Notes under the pieces: generated by a model
Told to the model about the DNA's origin: nothing
The model's input: only the letters and a program-made list of their open reading frames with translations
Database searches by the model: none
DNA from: Pseudopithomyces maydicus
Taxonomy: Eukaryota > Ascomycota > Dothideomycetes > Pleosporales > Didymosphaeriaceae
Assembly: GCA_026873275.1 (NCBI GenBank)
Contig: JANTUC010000002.1
Span: forward strand, 434,001-498,000
DNA length: 64,000 nucleotides
Reading direction: 5' to 3'
Position numbers and translations under genes: made by a program
Shown: positions 22,031-32,846 of the stretch, one piece after another
How positions within the stretch are numbered: position 1 is the first letter of the stretch
Layout: every line of letters begins with the position of its first letter

Positions 22031-24096
22031 AGGCGGCGGGGGTGTGGCATCCAGGGATGCATGGGCAGTGGGCGGGCGCCTGGGCAGCTGGCGTGTACTT
22101 GTAGGCTGGTGTTTTGCAGACGGGCTGCTGGCATGCGGAGAGGACGTCGTAGGTGGGTGGAGACGGGCGAGCGCTAGCAGGCTGGTTATCAGTGCGGGCG
22201 GCGGCGGCTCTTCCCCAGCTTCAGGCCAGCGCTACTCGTCGTGAAATGGCGCCAGACACAGAGGCGGGGAGCGGTGCCTCCACCACCGCCGCCCAACCCG
22301 CCACACCGCCGCCCCGCCGTGCTGGACACAATATCGAGGGACCGCCGTGGTGCGCCGTGGTGCGCCGTGCTCGAGTCCTGCGACACGTGTGGCATCTCCA
22401 GCAGTCATCCACCCCCAGCCGATCCCCCCAGCAGCGCCCCCAGTCAGTCCTCGATCCTAGGAACCATGATCGCCCTCGGCTGTCGTACCCACCCATGGCC
22501 CCGGGCCGTTACGACCCACCGTCCCCAATGACACCTGACACCTGACACCTGACACCTGACCGACCCTCTCCAGTGCTCGACGCAGGCAGTCAGTCTACCT
22601 ACAGGACGAGGCACCTACACGACGAAGTACCTAAGTACTCTACCTGCCCGGCCTGCCCTGCCTGGTCCGCCGCCAAACTCTGTTGCCCTGCCTCCGCCAG
22701 TGCCCCGCTCTCCCCACTCTTCTTTCCACCCAGCCCGGGACTTCGCAGCCTGGCGAACCAGCAGAGACGACTCTTTCTTGCCATGGAAAACCTGCGAGAC
22801 GTCTCATTCTAGAAATAGGCAGAGACATCCGGCCAATTGCACAGTCTAGACTGCCTCCATGTCAGGAACGCCCGTCAAAATCGCTACCGGCAAGTGCCAC
22901 CTGGGCCAGCTCCAGCCCACGCTGACGTTCGAGAACCTGCCTGTCTGCCCTGGCGACTCACATTGACGCGCGCTTCGTCCAGACGACACACGCGAGTACC
23001 TGCGTCTCTGAAGAGGCCAACGCCTTGCAGATGCCTCGCTGGGGCAGTGAGCTGTCCACCATGTGTCTTTGCGTCTTCGCATCTTTGTGTCCCAGCTGCG
23101 CCTGGTGGCAAATACAGCGTCGCAGTAGCCCCAATGGCCAGCTGCACGAAGCCTTTGCTCCAACAGGGAGAACTTCGGCGTTACGCGACCTGTGTACTGT
23201 ACCTGCAGCGTGACGAGGGTGGGGTTACATTGCATCATGGGACCTGAGAAGCAACTGCACCCTACATAGCCTCGACGATAGTCTGGCATAGATAGATATC
23301 GAAAAGGTCGACGTGACCGCGGACGCCAGTACCTAGATATGGCTCCCTGGAAACGGCGCCATGCACCATCAAACTCAAAACATTCCGCCGGTACTCAGCT
23401 TCAGCCTCAGCCTCAGCCCGCACTCGAGCTTGACTGCGGCATGACGCAATGTCGCTAGCCGTACTGAGATGGATTACACCTACATGGCGACCCGACCGGG
23501 GCTGCGGGTAGGCGGGATGCTGAGTAGCTGTGGGGGGGACGCTGCAGGTGGTGTAAGCATCCAGCGGCCGTGCTTCTCTACCCGTGATTGAGCACGTCGG
23601 CTATCATGCACGCTCTTGGGAGAGATCGCAATCGCTTCTTTAACACACCTTGATTGGCTATCAAGAGAACCATTTATGTCTACACTCATTCTGCGACGCT
23701 CAACAATAGTGCATGCCACATTGGTGGCGTCCTTGCCCAACTGCTCCATGCACAGGTGTAAACCTGGCCCGCTGCTGGCTTGGCGATTTGCCCGAGCTGT
23801 GCTGCCTTGGTTGCGGGTGTGACGTTGAGGTATTTGTGATTGCATTGCCTTCGCGTGTAACATGTCCGCATTGCATGTTTGTACCATGAGCGCTGGGGAA
23901 GACGCAATCGTTTGGTGACCATGTCCCAGGTGAGATTGTATCGTTGCAGTATCGAACAGGGGTCTCGGTTCAGTTGGTGTTGAGCGATGCAGTAGTATCA
24001 AGTCTCCGGAATAGGTACCTCGATTCCAGGACCGTAGCAACTCCCCTGCACTCCGTCTTGCTGTGGATCTGCAGGACGAACTGGTAGCAGTAGACT
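22031..24096. other. Long intergenic region, no convincing gene
   Basis: About 2 kb upstream of the Zn2Cys6 regulator and downstream of the SDR gene. GC-rich near 22200-22800. Frames here (for example 22846-23289 and 23480-24133, minus) are compositionally odd and lack domains. Holds a TGACACC heptamer repeat. A long promoter or leader for the regulator is likely. Confidence 0.5.
22529..22560 (+). repeat. Heptamer microsatellite TGACACC
   Basis: Four and a half perfect TGACACC units. Confidence 0.9.
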
Positions 24097-24944
24097 TTAG
24101 GGCAGCACCTCCTTTCCATTCCAATCCCAGCATCTACCTCGTCCTTTGATGCCTACATTGTTCACCACATTTACCAGTTGTTCGGCTACCCACTCTTTCT
24201 CAAACAGTTTGTCTTTCTTGACCCCTCCCCAGAACTCTTTGCTGAACTCAGTCTTGACCGTCCCTGGGTGAAGTGCAACCGACATCGCCTTGTCACCTGA
24301 TGCCGTTTTCAAATGATTGTCAAACGTCTTGACCAGCTGGTTTACTGCCGCCTTGGACGCACGATAGCTATACCAACCGCCCAATTGATTATCGGAAATG
24401 CTGCCGACACGCGCCGACATGAACGCCATGGTTGAGACTGGAGGGAGGCCTTGCAGTTCTTCTTCCTCGAAATACCCAGCTTTCTTCTTCGGCAAGAATC
24501 CCGAAAAGTGCTTCATCATGAGCATCGGTCCGAGCGTGTTGGTGCGGAACGTGAGCAACGCCTCGTCCGCATCAATCTGGGCGGGTGACTTCTCTGGGTG
24601 CAGGATCCCCGGTACGACAAAGGCCAGATGCAGTCTATCCGAGCTTGTCGGAAACTTTTCTGCACAAGCTGCAGTAGCCTCGGCGATTGTCCCTTCGTCT
24701 GTAAAGATTAGCGTGTGCGTATTGTGTCGCAGAGGTAAAGGTGAGATGTACCAAGGACATCGACTCTGACCATGGTGAGTCGGCCTTCGTCCACATCAAG
24801 GCCTTCCAGAATCCTTTCTTTCGTCCCTGCCAAATCCTTCCTCGCAGTGGCTACCAACGGCGCTTTTGTCGTCTGGAGGACCCTTCTGGCGAGAGCGAAT
24901 CCTATGCCGCGCGAGGCGGGCGACACAAGAGACCATGGAGCCAT
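24097..24944 (-). CDS. Short-chain dehydrogenase/reductase
   Basis: Two exons, 24752-24944 and 24097-24698, encode 264 residues. The Rossmann-fold glycine motif is SPASRGIGFALA, a variant of TGxxxGIG. The conserved Asn is in RTNTLGPMLM and the catalytic Tyr/Lys pair in WYSYRASKAA, preceded by MSARVGS, which supplies the likely catalytic Ser. The substrate loop contains HPGTVKTEFS. The enzyme is NAD(P)-dependent and cytosolic; the substrate is unknown. It resembles the C-factor-like fungal SDRs. The 53-bp intron starts with an atypical GTACAT donor, but the CTAATCTTTACAG end and restored frame support it. Its codirected upstream neighbour is a secreted arabinofuranosidase; no operon-like link is implied. 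Confidence 0.87.
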
Positions 24945-25438
24945 AGATTGGGATTCTAAACGAAAGAAAAAAGGGAAAAAAGAAAAAAAAAGGACCGAGG
25001 CGAGGGTGTCTAAAGCATGTTTCCAATTAAGAATCTCGACCTGGTCGAATTGGACGTTGGGTTAGCCTGGGTTAACACGATCGATGATGACATCGCGACT
25101 TTCTTCGCGAATCGGCTAGCTTCAAATGACTAGCGCGTTATCCTCTGCACTAGTGTACACTCCCATCATTACTAAACTATTGACCACACGCGGATACTCT
25201 ATTATGCTCACATGATTCTGCTTTAGAAAAACACAATAAACCCAGGTACCAAGGACTGATACCCCCGCTTGTCCTGAAGTTTTCTTTTGGGCAATGTCAA
25301 GTGCGTGGTAGGAATATTGCAAAACATTCAGACACATGCATAAAGTCTTTCGCTTGTTTACCAAGATAATATCGATTGCTGAAATTTGTTCCACCAACCT
25401 GCATACAAACTATCCCACGAAGCTATATAGGTCTGACT
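24945..25438. other. Intergenic, purine tract only
   Basis: Just upstream of the SDR gene, 24958-24995 is an almost pure A/G tract. The rest shows nothing recognisable. Confidence 0.55.
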
Positions 25439-27295
25439 CTACTGAGGCAGAGCGCCGCTAACCGCCCAGTACACCGCATAGTTGAAACCCTGAGCCTCAT
25501 AGAACGGTCCAATGTTCACCGTCTTCCCATCTGCCGTACCAGTGAATGACAAACCGGACGTACCAGTCCGTTTCACCGACCCCAAGTCGAGTTTCGGGTT
25601 CGCAGAGAGTTGGCTGCTTCCATAGTTGCCAGAGAGCACGGTCGGTCCAAAGGCCAAGGCAGCAACAGATTTGTTATCGTTCGCAGGCACGACGCGTAGC
25701 TTCATCGGGAGCTTGACGGTAACGACGTCCCCCGACTTCCAGCTACGCGAAAGAGTGGCGTAAGAGCCCGGCGTCGCTGTGATGGCCTGCGTTGCGCCGT
25801 TCACGGCAATGGTAGCGCCAGAAGTCCACGACGGGATGCGGATCTTCATCGCCCAGTCTCCTCCTCCGGTCACAGTCAAGCTTGTCGTATCGCTGGCCGG
25901 GAAAGTCGTGGACTGATCAATGGTGACGCTTCTTACTTTCCAGTTCAGCTTGGAAGGAGTGAACAGGTTGACGTAAAGAGAAGAGTCGTCGTAAAAGTAA
26001 ATCGAGTCCTGCATCTTGGTGTTGGTCTCGATGCCAGTCCCCTGGCAGCACCAGTGCGAATCGTAATCCGTGCTCCACGTGCCGCCTCCCCACGCTGGGC
26101 CGAGGCCACGATGGCCGCCTGCATTCAGAGACGTAAAGTATGTGATGTGTCCATGGTCTGTCGCTGGGTTCTGCTGACCGAGCATATGGTTGATCAGGGC
26201 GCGCTCGTAAAAGTCAAAGTACGAGGTATCGGAAGGGTTCATGGTGAAAAGCTCACGAGTGAGCTTGAGCATGTTGTAAGTGTTGCATCCCTCTGCAGTA
26301 TCGCTCGACAGCCACGGGGCGATTGCGTTAGGTGCATGGAAATGCTCAGCTTGGCTGTTGCCTCCGATAGCGTACGAGTGCGCGTTGACGGTGAATTCCC
26401 AGCCATTTCGTGCAATGTCGGCGTACTTGGTAGTGCCGGTAGCTTTGAACTCTCTTGCTGCACCTATCCATTTTGGTACCTGAGTGTTGGCATGCAGGCC
26501 ATCTAGCTTATCTTGTTTGGCAGCCAGCGGGTCGAAAACAGCTGCGTGGTCAAATCTTTGCGCTGCAGTCAGCCACTTCTTGTCACCAGTCTGATGATAG
26601 ATATCGGCCAGTACTTCATTCATGCCTCCAAATTCCGTCTTCATGACTTTCTGCATTTGGTCATAGCTCAACTTGCTTGTCCGTGTGTCCACCCAACCTG
26701 CAAGGGCAAGCAAGGCTGTCTTTGCGTTGGCATCCCCCGTCCAACGATAGACATCCAACAGTCCAGCGAGAGTCTTGTGAATTGCGTAATAAGGTACGTT
26801 TCCGTTACTGAGCGTACCACCTTCTAGCTTGACAAACTCGGATTCCGGGAAGCCAGATAGATAGCCGGTGCTGAAACCAGCGGCTGCATTGTTGTTCTGG
26901 CATTTCAGTAGCTCTGCCACAAAGCTAGTGGCACGATCACGGCAATTCGTATCTCCTAGCTGCGCGTAGCACTGTGCCCATGCAGTGAGGAAATGCCCTT
27001 GCATGTGAGTCCGGAAAGGAAAGTCAGGCGCATCCCAACCCTTATTCGGCGTTGCTCCATTGGTCGATAACTTGTGGTTAAGGCGGAAATTGTAAAGGAG
27101 ACGATTGGTATCCACAAATTTGAGGTAATTGACCGTACGGTTTTGATTGGCCATGAAACGACTACTCGTAAGAGAGACTTGGTTTATGTCGAATGGGTGG
27201 GCTGTAACACCGGTCTCGCTGACTACCGGTGCAACCTGGGCCGAGGCTGGTAGGATTGCTCCATAGAAGCCAAGAAGCGTCGTGGAAAGACGCAT
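25439..27295 (-). CDS. Secreted beta-L-arabinofuranosidase, GH127/GH146-type (DUF1680)
   Basis: Single exon, 618 residues from ATG 27295; the seven codons in front start with TTG. The signal peptide is MRLSTTLLGFYGAILPASAQ. The enzyme should release L-arabinofuranose from plant cell-wall glycans outside the cell. Family marks: WDAPDFPFRTHMQGHFLTA, YAIHKTLAGLLDVY, an (alpha/alpha)6 barrel with Glu335 and Cys337 in AEGCNTYNMLKL, and Cys416-Cys417 in SHWCCQGTGIE. These match the zinc-binding Glu and three cysteines, one of them the nucleophile, of characterised GH127 enzymes, with near-identical spacing. The C-terminal third is beta-sandwich. The NTYNMLKL form is closer to GH146-like members; I cannot place it between the two families without alignment. 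Confidence 0.88.
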   Translation of the reverse strand: MRLSTTLLGFYGAILPASAQVAPVVSETGVTAHPFDINQVSLTSSRFMANQNRTVNYLKFVDTNRLLYNFRLNHKLSTNGATPNKGWDAPDFPFRTHMQGHFLTAWAQCYAQLGDTNCRDRATSFVAELLKCQNNNAAAGFSTGYLSGFPESEFVKLEGGTLSNGNVPYYAIHKTLAGLLDVYRWTGDANAKTALLALAGWVDTRTSKLSYDQMQKVMKTEFGGMNEVLADIYHQTGDKKWLTAAQRFDHAAVFDPLAAKQDKLDGLHANTQVPKWIGAAREFKATGTTKYADIARNGWEFTVNAHSYAIGGNSQAEHFHAPNAIAPWLSSDTAEGCNTYNMLKLTRELFTMNPSDTSYFDFYERALINHMLGQQNPATDHGHITYFTSLNAGGHRGLGPAWGGGTWSTDYDSHWCCQGTGIETNTKMQDSIYFYDDSSLYVNLFTPSKLNWKVRSVTIDQSTTFPASDTTSLTVTGGGDWAMKIRIPSWTSGATIAVNGATQAITATPGSYATLSRSWKSGDVVTVKLPMKLRVVPANDNKSVAALAFGPTVLSGNYGSSQLSANPKLDLGSVKRTGTSGLSFTGTADGKTVNIGPFYEAQGFNYAVYWAVSGALPQ

Positions 27296-27755
27296 TTTTC
27301 GTAGTACCACTTTCAATTATCTCTGGAAATCCAAGGATAGAAGGCACAACATGGAACAGTTAATACGTTGCTGCGGGGCATCACTCCTTTAACAGATCCA
27401 TAATGTCCCCCTCTCGCAAAGCCATATATGATAGTAACGCCACTATTTTCTAGTAGAGGAACATTCAATAAGGTATGCTATCTTGATGGGTGGGAAAATT
27501 TGGCCACCGGGAGATCTACACTCACATTTAACCTCGAGTGGAACCATAAAGACCGTCCCGGCAGAGCTTTTCTCCGATGCATCTGCAGAGGCTTGTCTCA
27601 TATCTACCGAGATCGCCAAGATGCTACATATCGTACTAGTGAATCTAGCGATTCGAGTTATGATTTCCCCATTAGGGAAGTGCGGTCGATCAATATTGAT
27701 GGTCGCTTGATTTAAATCCGAGTGCGGGGAAAGTGAAGAGTGACCAGGGTATACT

Positions 27756-27852
27756 AGTTCGTTCTCTCGGGAACGAACTCGGGAGTCCCCGCTCCTATCG
27801 TGAGCTTTGTTCATGAGCAGGATTCTTCACCGAGTTCGGGCTTTTTTTTTAT
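27756..27852 (+). other. Two inverted repeats followed by a T-rich run
   Basis: AGTTCGTTC at 27756-27764 pairs with GAACGAACT at 27771-27779 (6-nt loop). The overlapping CGAACTCGG at 27774-27782 pairs with CCGAGTTCG at 27830-27838. About nine T follow. It could be an alternative-fold RNA or a chance arrangement. No clear Pol III A and B boxes. Confidence 0.25.
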
Positions 27853-29466
27853 TTTGAGTGGCAAAGATATCCGTTGGGAAGAAGAATCATCATATTCCGT
27901 ACGAAAACACGACGTAGTTTGATTTCGTCGTTTAGTTTCATTTCGCGTCGAGAGATCGATTGTTAAGACCCGCGGTTGAATAGCGGTTTCGGAGGTGATT
28001 TAAGGATTTTCTAAGCGTGGGCAGCTTTGGTATATAATAGCAAACTTGGAAGGGAAATAAGATTTTCAGACACAGAGCTACTTCCGTAAGTAAGCTAAAA
28101 GGTTCATCTTTAGCAATCCGTTAATTAATTTAAATAGGTAAGAGAAGAACGCTATCGTGAATGGAATCAGAAGGCAGGCAAATATTCATATCATAAGCGA
28201 CTTGGTCTCAATTTCATTCATGTAGAAAATACATGCATATAGCTAAAAAAAATCTCATCGGATCTTGTATCAAGCACATTTAGTGGTAGTGGCAACAGTG
28301 TGTATATATTTACATGAATATTAGTATAGACTCTGCGACAAAAGCCGCTCCATGTAAAGAGCACACGTGGGGATTTCCGCTCGAAGTTTAGGTGTTTTGG
28401 AAGTGAATTGCAATTTCACGGTGAATAAATAAGTTAGATTCGCGCTTCTTAGTTTCCCTTTTAGCTGGTGAATTACATATTAGTGCCATGGTGAAGGTGC
28501 GTAATAATACAATACATACACAGTTGATTCTACGCAACAGGATGGGATAACTGGCATTAGGAAGTTGTTTGGAAGCCGTTCGTAATCATGTCTGTTTGTG
28601 TTGCTAATAATAGAAAGTTTGTTGGGTGCAATTGTGGTTATCCATATCGTGAACTGAGATTTCGATGCCCAAGTCCCCGGGCCTGTTGAGAGTCACGTGA
28701 TAACTGGAGGGTGGGGCCTGGGGCTGGGCTGGGACCATAATGTACCAAAAGGGCACGCGACATGGATGCTTCCAAAATCATGAAGCCATATCTAAATATG
28801 CATACTCACGGAAAGTCCAAAAACTACAACTTAATGGGTCACTGAAATTTCATTTTGGCCTCGAGAATGTACTGCTGAAGCCTTCTTTCTCTGGCCGTAC
28901 TTGTGTTCAGGCTTGGCGACTGATATTTGGACACTTACCTGAGGTCTTAGGGCAGGCAGCAACTCCAATCAAAAGCAACTGAATTGACTTACACGTCAAG
29001 TTTTTCGATGGCTGTTACTGGATATTGAGGCCTGAACAGAGACTATGGATCAACCGGACGCGCCGCAGCCGTGGCTTAGGCGTCTCATTGGCTGTCTAAG
29101 CCACTGGTGCCTGGCTGAACCATGGCCTGTGTACTCCACGTCCTCCCAATCTTTTGCTACTTCACCTCACACTCCCCTGCATATATATTCTCTCACTTTA
29201 AGTTACAATTACCTTTTAACTTGGTGACAGCTAAAACTTCCAAGGCTGTGTCTATGCCACCACTTGATTGCACGGAGAACCATCTCGGGATTCTCAGCGT
29301 CGCTCAAGCCAAAAAATTCAATATCTAAACAGTTGTATTCTTCAACCTACGTGCAATAGCTCAAACGGCTTTCGAAGCACTTGCACGCCTGCTGGTTTGA
29401 CCGAAAAAGTGTCATACAAGACTTATTGGCCCGTGCGCAGGCACTCCACGACGCTCCCACCTCCGC

Positions 29467-29476
29467 TTTATAAATA
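29467..29476 (+). promoter_or_regulatory. TATA box of the RBR ligase gene
   Basis: TTTATAAATA about 190 bp before the ATG at 29667. Confidence 0.5.
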
Positions 29477-29666
29477 GGCTGCCTCGCGACAAATCAGCAA
29501 CTAGCTCATGAGTGTTTTAGCGCTCCATCGATCTACTTCACTCGATACTAGGTCTGCTTTCGATCCTTGACTTCTGTTCTTTCCTAACCACTCAAAGATA
29601 GTATCTTACCTACCTTCTCTCAACGGTTACCAGGACGCACAGGTACCATAACCATCTATTGCAACC

Positions 29667-31056
29667 ATGTCCCGCGAGTGCGTAGTCTGCACAGAGCCAG
29701 ACAGCGAGGACAAGCCGCTGCTGGAGCTACCATGTTTTAACCACTGGGTGTGCCAGGACTGTCTCCCAGACTATTTTATCAACGCCACCAACAACGAGAG
29801 CCTCTTCCCTCCTCAGTGTTGTGACGAGCCCATTCCAATGGGGAAGTTCGAGCAGCATATCCCTGTACATGTACAGCTTGCGTACTACCAGAAAGAGCAG
29901 GGCGAATACACCATCTTGCCCAAGTAAGCAGTTTCGTATGTCTGTCTATTCGTCTATATAACTAACAACCACAGATATCGCGTATATTGCGCCAGCTCAG
30001 TCTGTGGGAAGTTCATTCATCCTAGCGGTCATATCAAGGACGAGGAGTCTAACATCAAATACGCCGTTTGCGACAGTGCGGATTGTTCCCAGGCTACGTG
30101 CTGCGCTTGCAAGATGCTGATTATCGATGGCGTCCAAGGTCACGTGTGCCAGGTCAAAGATAACGACAAGAAGTTCAAGGATATTGTTGACAAGAATGGT
30201 TACAAGGAATGCTTTGTCTGTGGCATGACGGTGGAGCTTGCAGAAGGTACGTTCATCTAGTACCTACAATGAGTCCGGCCATACTTGATGAAAAGAATGC
30301 TAACAAAAGCTAGCTTGTAACCACATCACATGTGAGTGCGGCAACGAGTTCTGTTATATCTGCGGCAAACAGTGGAACGGAATCCACGGATGCCCACAGT
30401 ATGGCCCCGCAATCTACGATGATGACGGCTACAATCAAGCTGGCTTCCACCGAGATACAGGTCTTAACCGAGAGGGTAGAACACACAGCCAGGAGATGAT
30501 TCACCGGGGCGCACTAGAGACTGACGATGGCGATGGAAATGATGATGACGACGACGGCAACGAAGGCGACGACAATCCAGAGGTGGAGAATGCGTGGAAC
30601 CAGGTCATGGCTCGACTTGAGCCGGACCAGCGGGCCATGATCGAGAGCCTGGATGAGGACACTCGCGAGGAGGCATTGATGCAGATCATGGATGAGTGGG
30701 TGGGCCACGGAGTGGTCCTTGATCTACAACCGATTGTTGAGCCACAGGAGCCAGAGGAGGGCGGAGAAGATGGAGACGACGGAGAAGATGGAGACGATGG
30801 AGAAGATGAGGACGGCGGAGATGACGATAGTGAGGATGATGACGACGGCGGAGAAGATACTTCAGACGTCGGTGCTCATGTTGGCGAGAACGCTGACGAG
30901 AACGAAGGCCAAGATAATACTGAAGAGGGTGAGGATCATGAGAACTCCGAAGTAGGAGTGAATGATCCTCCAACGCCAGACTTGGATAGTAGCGCCAACC
31001 TCCGCGGTGCTGACGAGCAACTTGTCGCTGGAGACGGCACCACTGATCATTGGTGA
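29667..31056 (+). CDS. RBR-type E3 ubiquitin ligase with acidic tail
   Basis: Three exons, 29667-29923, 29975-30246 and 30314-31056, give 423 residues. RING1 begins CVVCTEPDSEDKPLLELPC and includes CQDCL and QCCDEP. The in-between-RING domain runs from YRVYCASSVCGKFIHPSGH to CCACKMLIIDGVQGHVCQ. RING2 reads CFVCGMTVELAEACNHITC and then CGNEFCYICGKQW; the first Cys of the HITCECGNEF segment is the expected thioester position. RBR ligases take ubiquitin from an E2 onto this Cys before transfer. The last ~160 residues are extremely acidic, with GDDGED repeats, and disordered. Single RBR genes with such tails are expanded in many filamentous fungi; the substrate is unknown. Cytosolic or nuclear. 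Confidence 0.87.
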
Positions 31057-31519
31057 GATACCCCTCGACTACTGGTCAATATTAGCGACCATACCGAGTC
31101 TGTCACCCAATGTCCCTTGGCAGCACCTCTACAATTAACAAAATAGACCCGATCTTCATGGCGTAGTTGATCAGCAAATCAGCTGATGGATGCTCTGCAC
31201 AATCCTACTCAATTGATAGAGGCTGTCTATTGCCTGAGGGAGACGGGAAGCTTAGCTCTGCAAACTTTTGCAATGAAAATCCCATAGGATGGCAGGGTTA
31301 TATACTAAAGTCTATAGTTCTCACATGTAACATATAGGCAAAAGAGCTCCCGTTTCATCTATGCATTCTTATCATTTGATGTTATTATTACCCCCACTAT
31401 CATACCCATTATTGGCTAGATATTCTAATTCTGCGCTGAATCCCAAGCCATGACGTACCAAAAGAAATGTCTATCGGAAAAGGAAAATTGCAGTCCAGTC
31501 ATGCATATCTAGGTTGTGC
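31057..31519. other. Intergenic between convergent genes
   Basis: About 460 bp, AT-rich; nothing recognised beyond 3' flanks. Confidence 0.5.
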
Positions 31520-32846
31520 CTAGTAGTTGGCATTGTATCCCGAGCCGTAGTTGCCAGCAGGAGGAGCGGAGGGAGTAGATGCCGCAGCAGACGTGGCGAT
31601 GGTCTGGAAAGTGGAGGCAGGGGGAGAGCCACCGGGACCGTAGTTGCCACCAGTTGGGGGGTTGGCTGGGCAGCAGCAGCGGTAGAAGACTTTCCGCCCT
31701 GGCCGTAACCACCGTTTCCGCCGTTGTTTCCGCCGTAAGCTGTCAGAAGTTAGTATTTGAAATCGATGATTTGAAGTGACTGGTTGATGAGACTTACATC
31801 CACCGTTTCCAGATCCACCGTGGGAGCCCCCGTAGCCAGATCCAGAGCCAGATCCGCTTCCACCGTGCGAGCCTCCGTAGCCGGAGCCAGAGCCAGATCC
31901 GCTACCGCCGTGCGAACCACCGTAGCCAGAGCCGCTACCAGAGCCACCGTGAGAGCCACCGTAGCCAGAGCCAGAGCCAGAGCCACCGTGGGAGCCACCG
32001 TAGCCAGAGCCAGAGCCAGAGCCGCTGCCGCCGTGCGAGCCTCCGTAGCCGGAGCCAGAGCCAGAGCCGCTGCCACCGTGAGAGCCACCGTAGCCAGAGC
32101 CAGATCCAGATCCGCTACCGCCGTGCGAGCCACCGTAGCCAGAGCCACTTCCACCCTGGGAGCCTCCATAGCCAGAGCCAGAACCAGAGCCAGAGCCGCC
32201 GTGCGAGCCACCGTAGCCAGAGCCAGAGCCGCTACCGCCGTGAGAACCCCCGTAGCCAGAGCCGCTGCCGCTGCCACCGTGGGATCCTCCGTAGCCAGAG
32301 TTGCCGCCTCCGTAGCCTGATGTAGTCAGCATCGAGTTTTCGAATCCATCATTTGGGATACATACCACCAGTCCAGGGCTTCTTACCGTGGTTGCCCCAG
32401 GGCTTCTTGCCGTGCTTCTTGCCACCCTTTCCTTTGCCCTTGCCCTTGCCCTTGTCGCCACCCTTACCGTGGCCTCCACTGTAAGAACCGTGGCCTCCAG
32501 AGCCGTAGCCAGAGCCAGAGCCAGAGCCGCCACCGTACGATCCGCCGGTGGAGGGAGCAGAAGGAGTAGGTGCTGGGCTTCCGTATCCGTTGCCCTTGGC
32601 GCTGGTCGAGGGAGCGACCGGGACAGATGGGCCGGAGCCATAACCACCGGTTGGGACGGAGACGACAACGCTGCTGCTGGGGACAGGAGCAGCATTGTAG
32701 CCGGCAGCAGAGGTAGAGACCGCTACGGCAGAAGAAGAAGCGGCACCGCCGCCATATCCGTAACCCTCGGCTGAGGCGAGGGTGAGGAGCTGAAGAAGGA
32801 AAACAAGGCTGCTAAGCGCGCCGGCGGGCTTGGAGATGACGGCCAT
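31520..32846 (-). CDS. Secreted Gly/Ser-rich tandem-repeat protein, with an apparent frameshift near the end
   Basis: Three exons: 32366-32846, 31798-32316 and 31520-31739. A signal peptide (PAGALSSLVFLLQLLTLASA) is followed by Ser/Ala/Val-rich segments, a Lys/Gly-rich block (GGDKGKGKGKGKGGKKHGKK) and about a dozen repeats of GYGGSHGGSGSGS in exon 2. Exon 3 continues as YGGNNGGNGGYGQGG; then at the C-run complementary to G6 31656-31661 the sensible frame (TGGNYGPGGSPPAST...NANY) continues only if one C is added, giving about 406 residues. It is likely an extracellular matrix or wall-associated sticky protein of low structure. No GPI signal seen. Alternatively it ends differently in a natural variant. 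Confidence 0.72.
31798..32316 (-). repeat. Tandem repeats coding GYGGSHGGSGSGS units
   Basis: About 12 units of 33-45 bp, differing mainly in the number of GS/SG dipeptides and third-position changes. Exon 2 consists almost only of this array, so unequal crossing-over can change protein length. Confidence 0.9.

Larger units (their letters stand above)
27296..29666. other. Long AT-rich gene-poor region
   Basis: About 2.4 kb. AT content is visibly higher from 27830 to 28650 than in flanking genes, suggesting decayed or RIP-affected DNA, but I found no recognisable transposon. It holds two 9-bp inverted repeats and a T-run near 27756-27852 and, at its right edge, a TATA box for the RBR gene. 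No gene supported. Confidence 0.5.

Noticed and set aside
22846..23289. 147-codon minus-strand frame in the long intergenic region
   Set aside because: No motif, no splice context, and overlapping frames on the other strand are equally open.
23480..24133. 217-codon minus-strand frame
   Set aside because: Overlaps the end of the SDR gene in another phase, is rich in Ser/Arg without any domain, and reads as a by-product of composition.
31784..32320. 178-codon plus-strand frame (Arg/Ala/Val-rich)
   Set aside because: Antisense to the GYGGSHGG repeat array; open only because the repeat has no stops in several frames.
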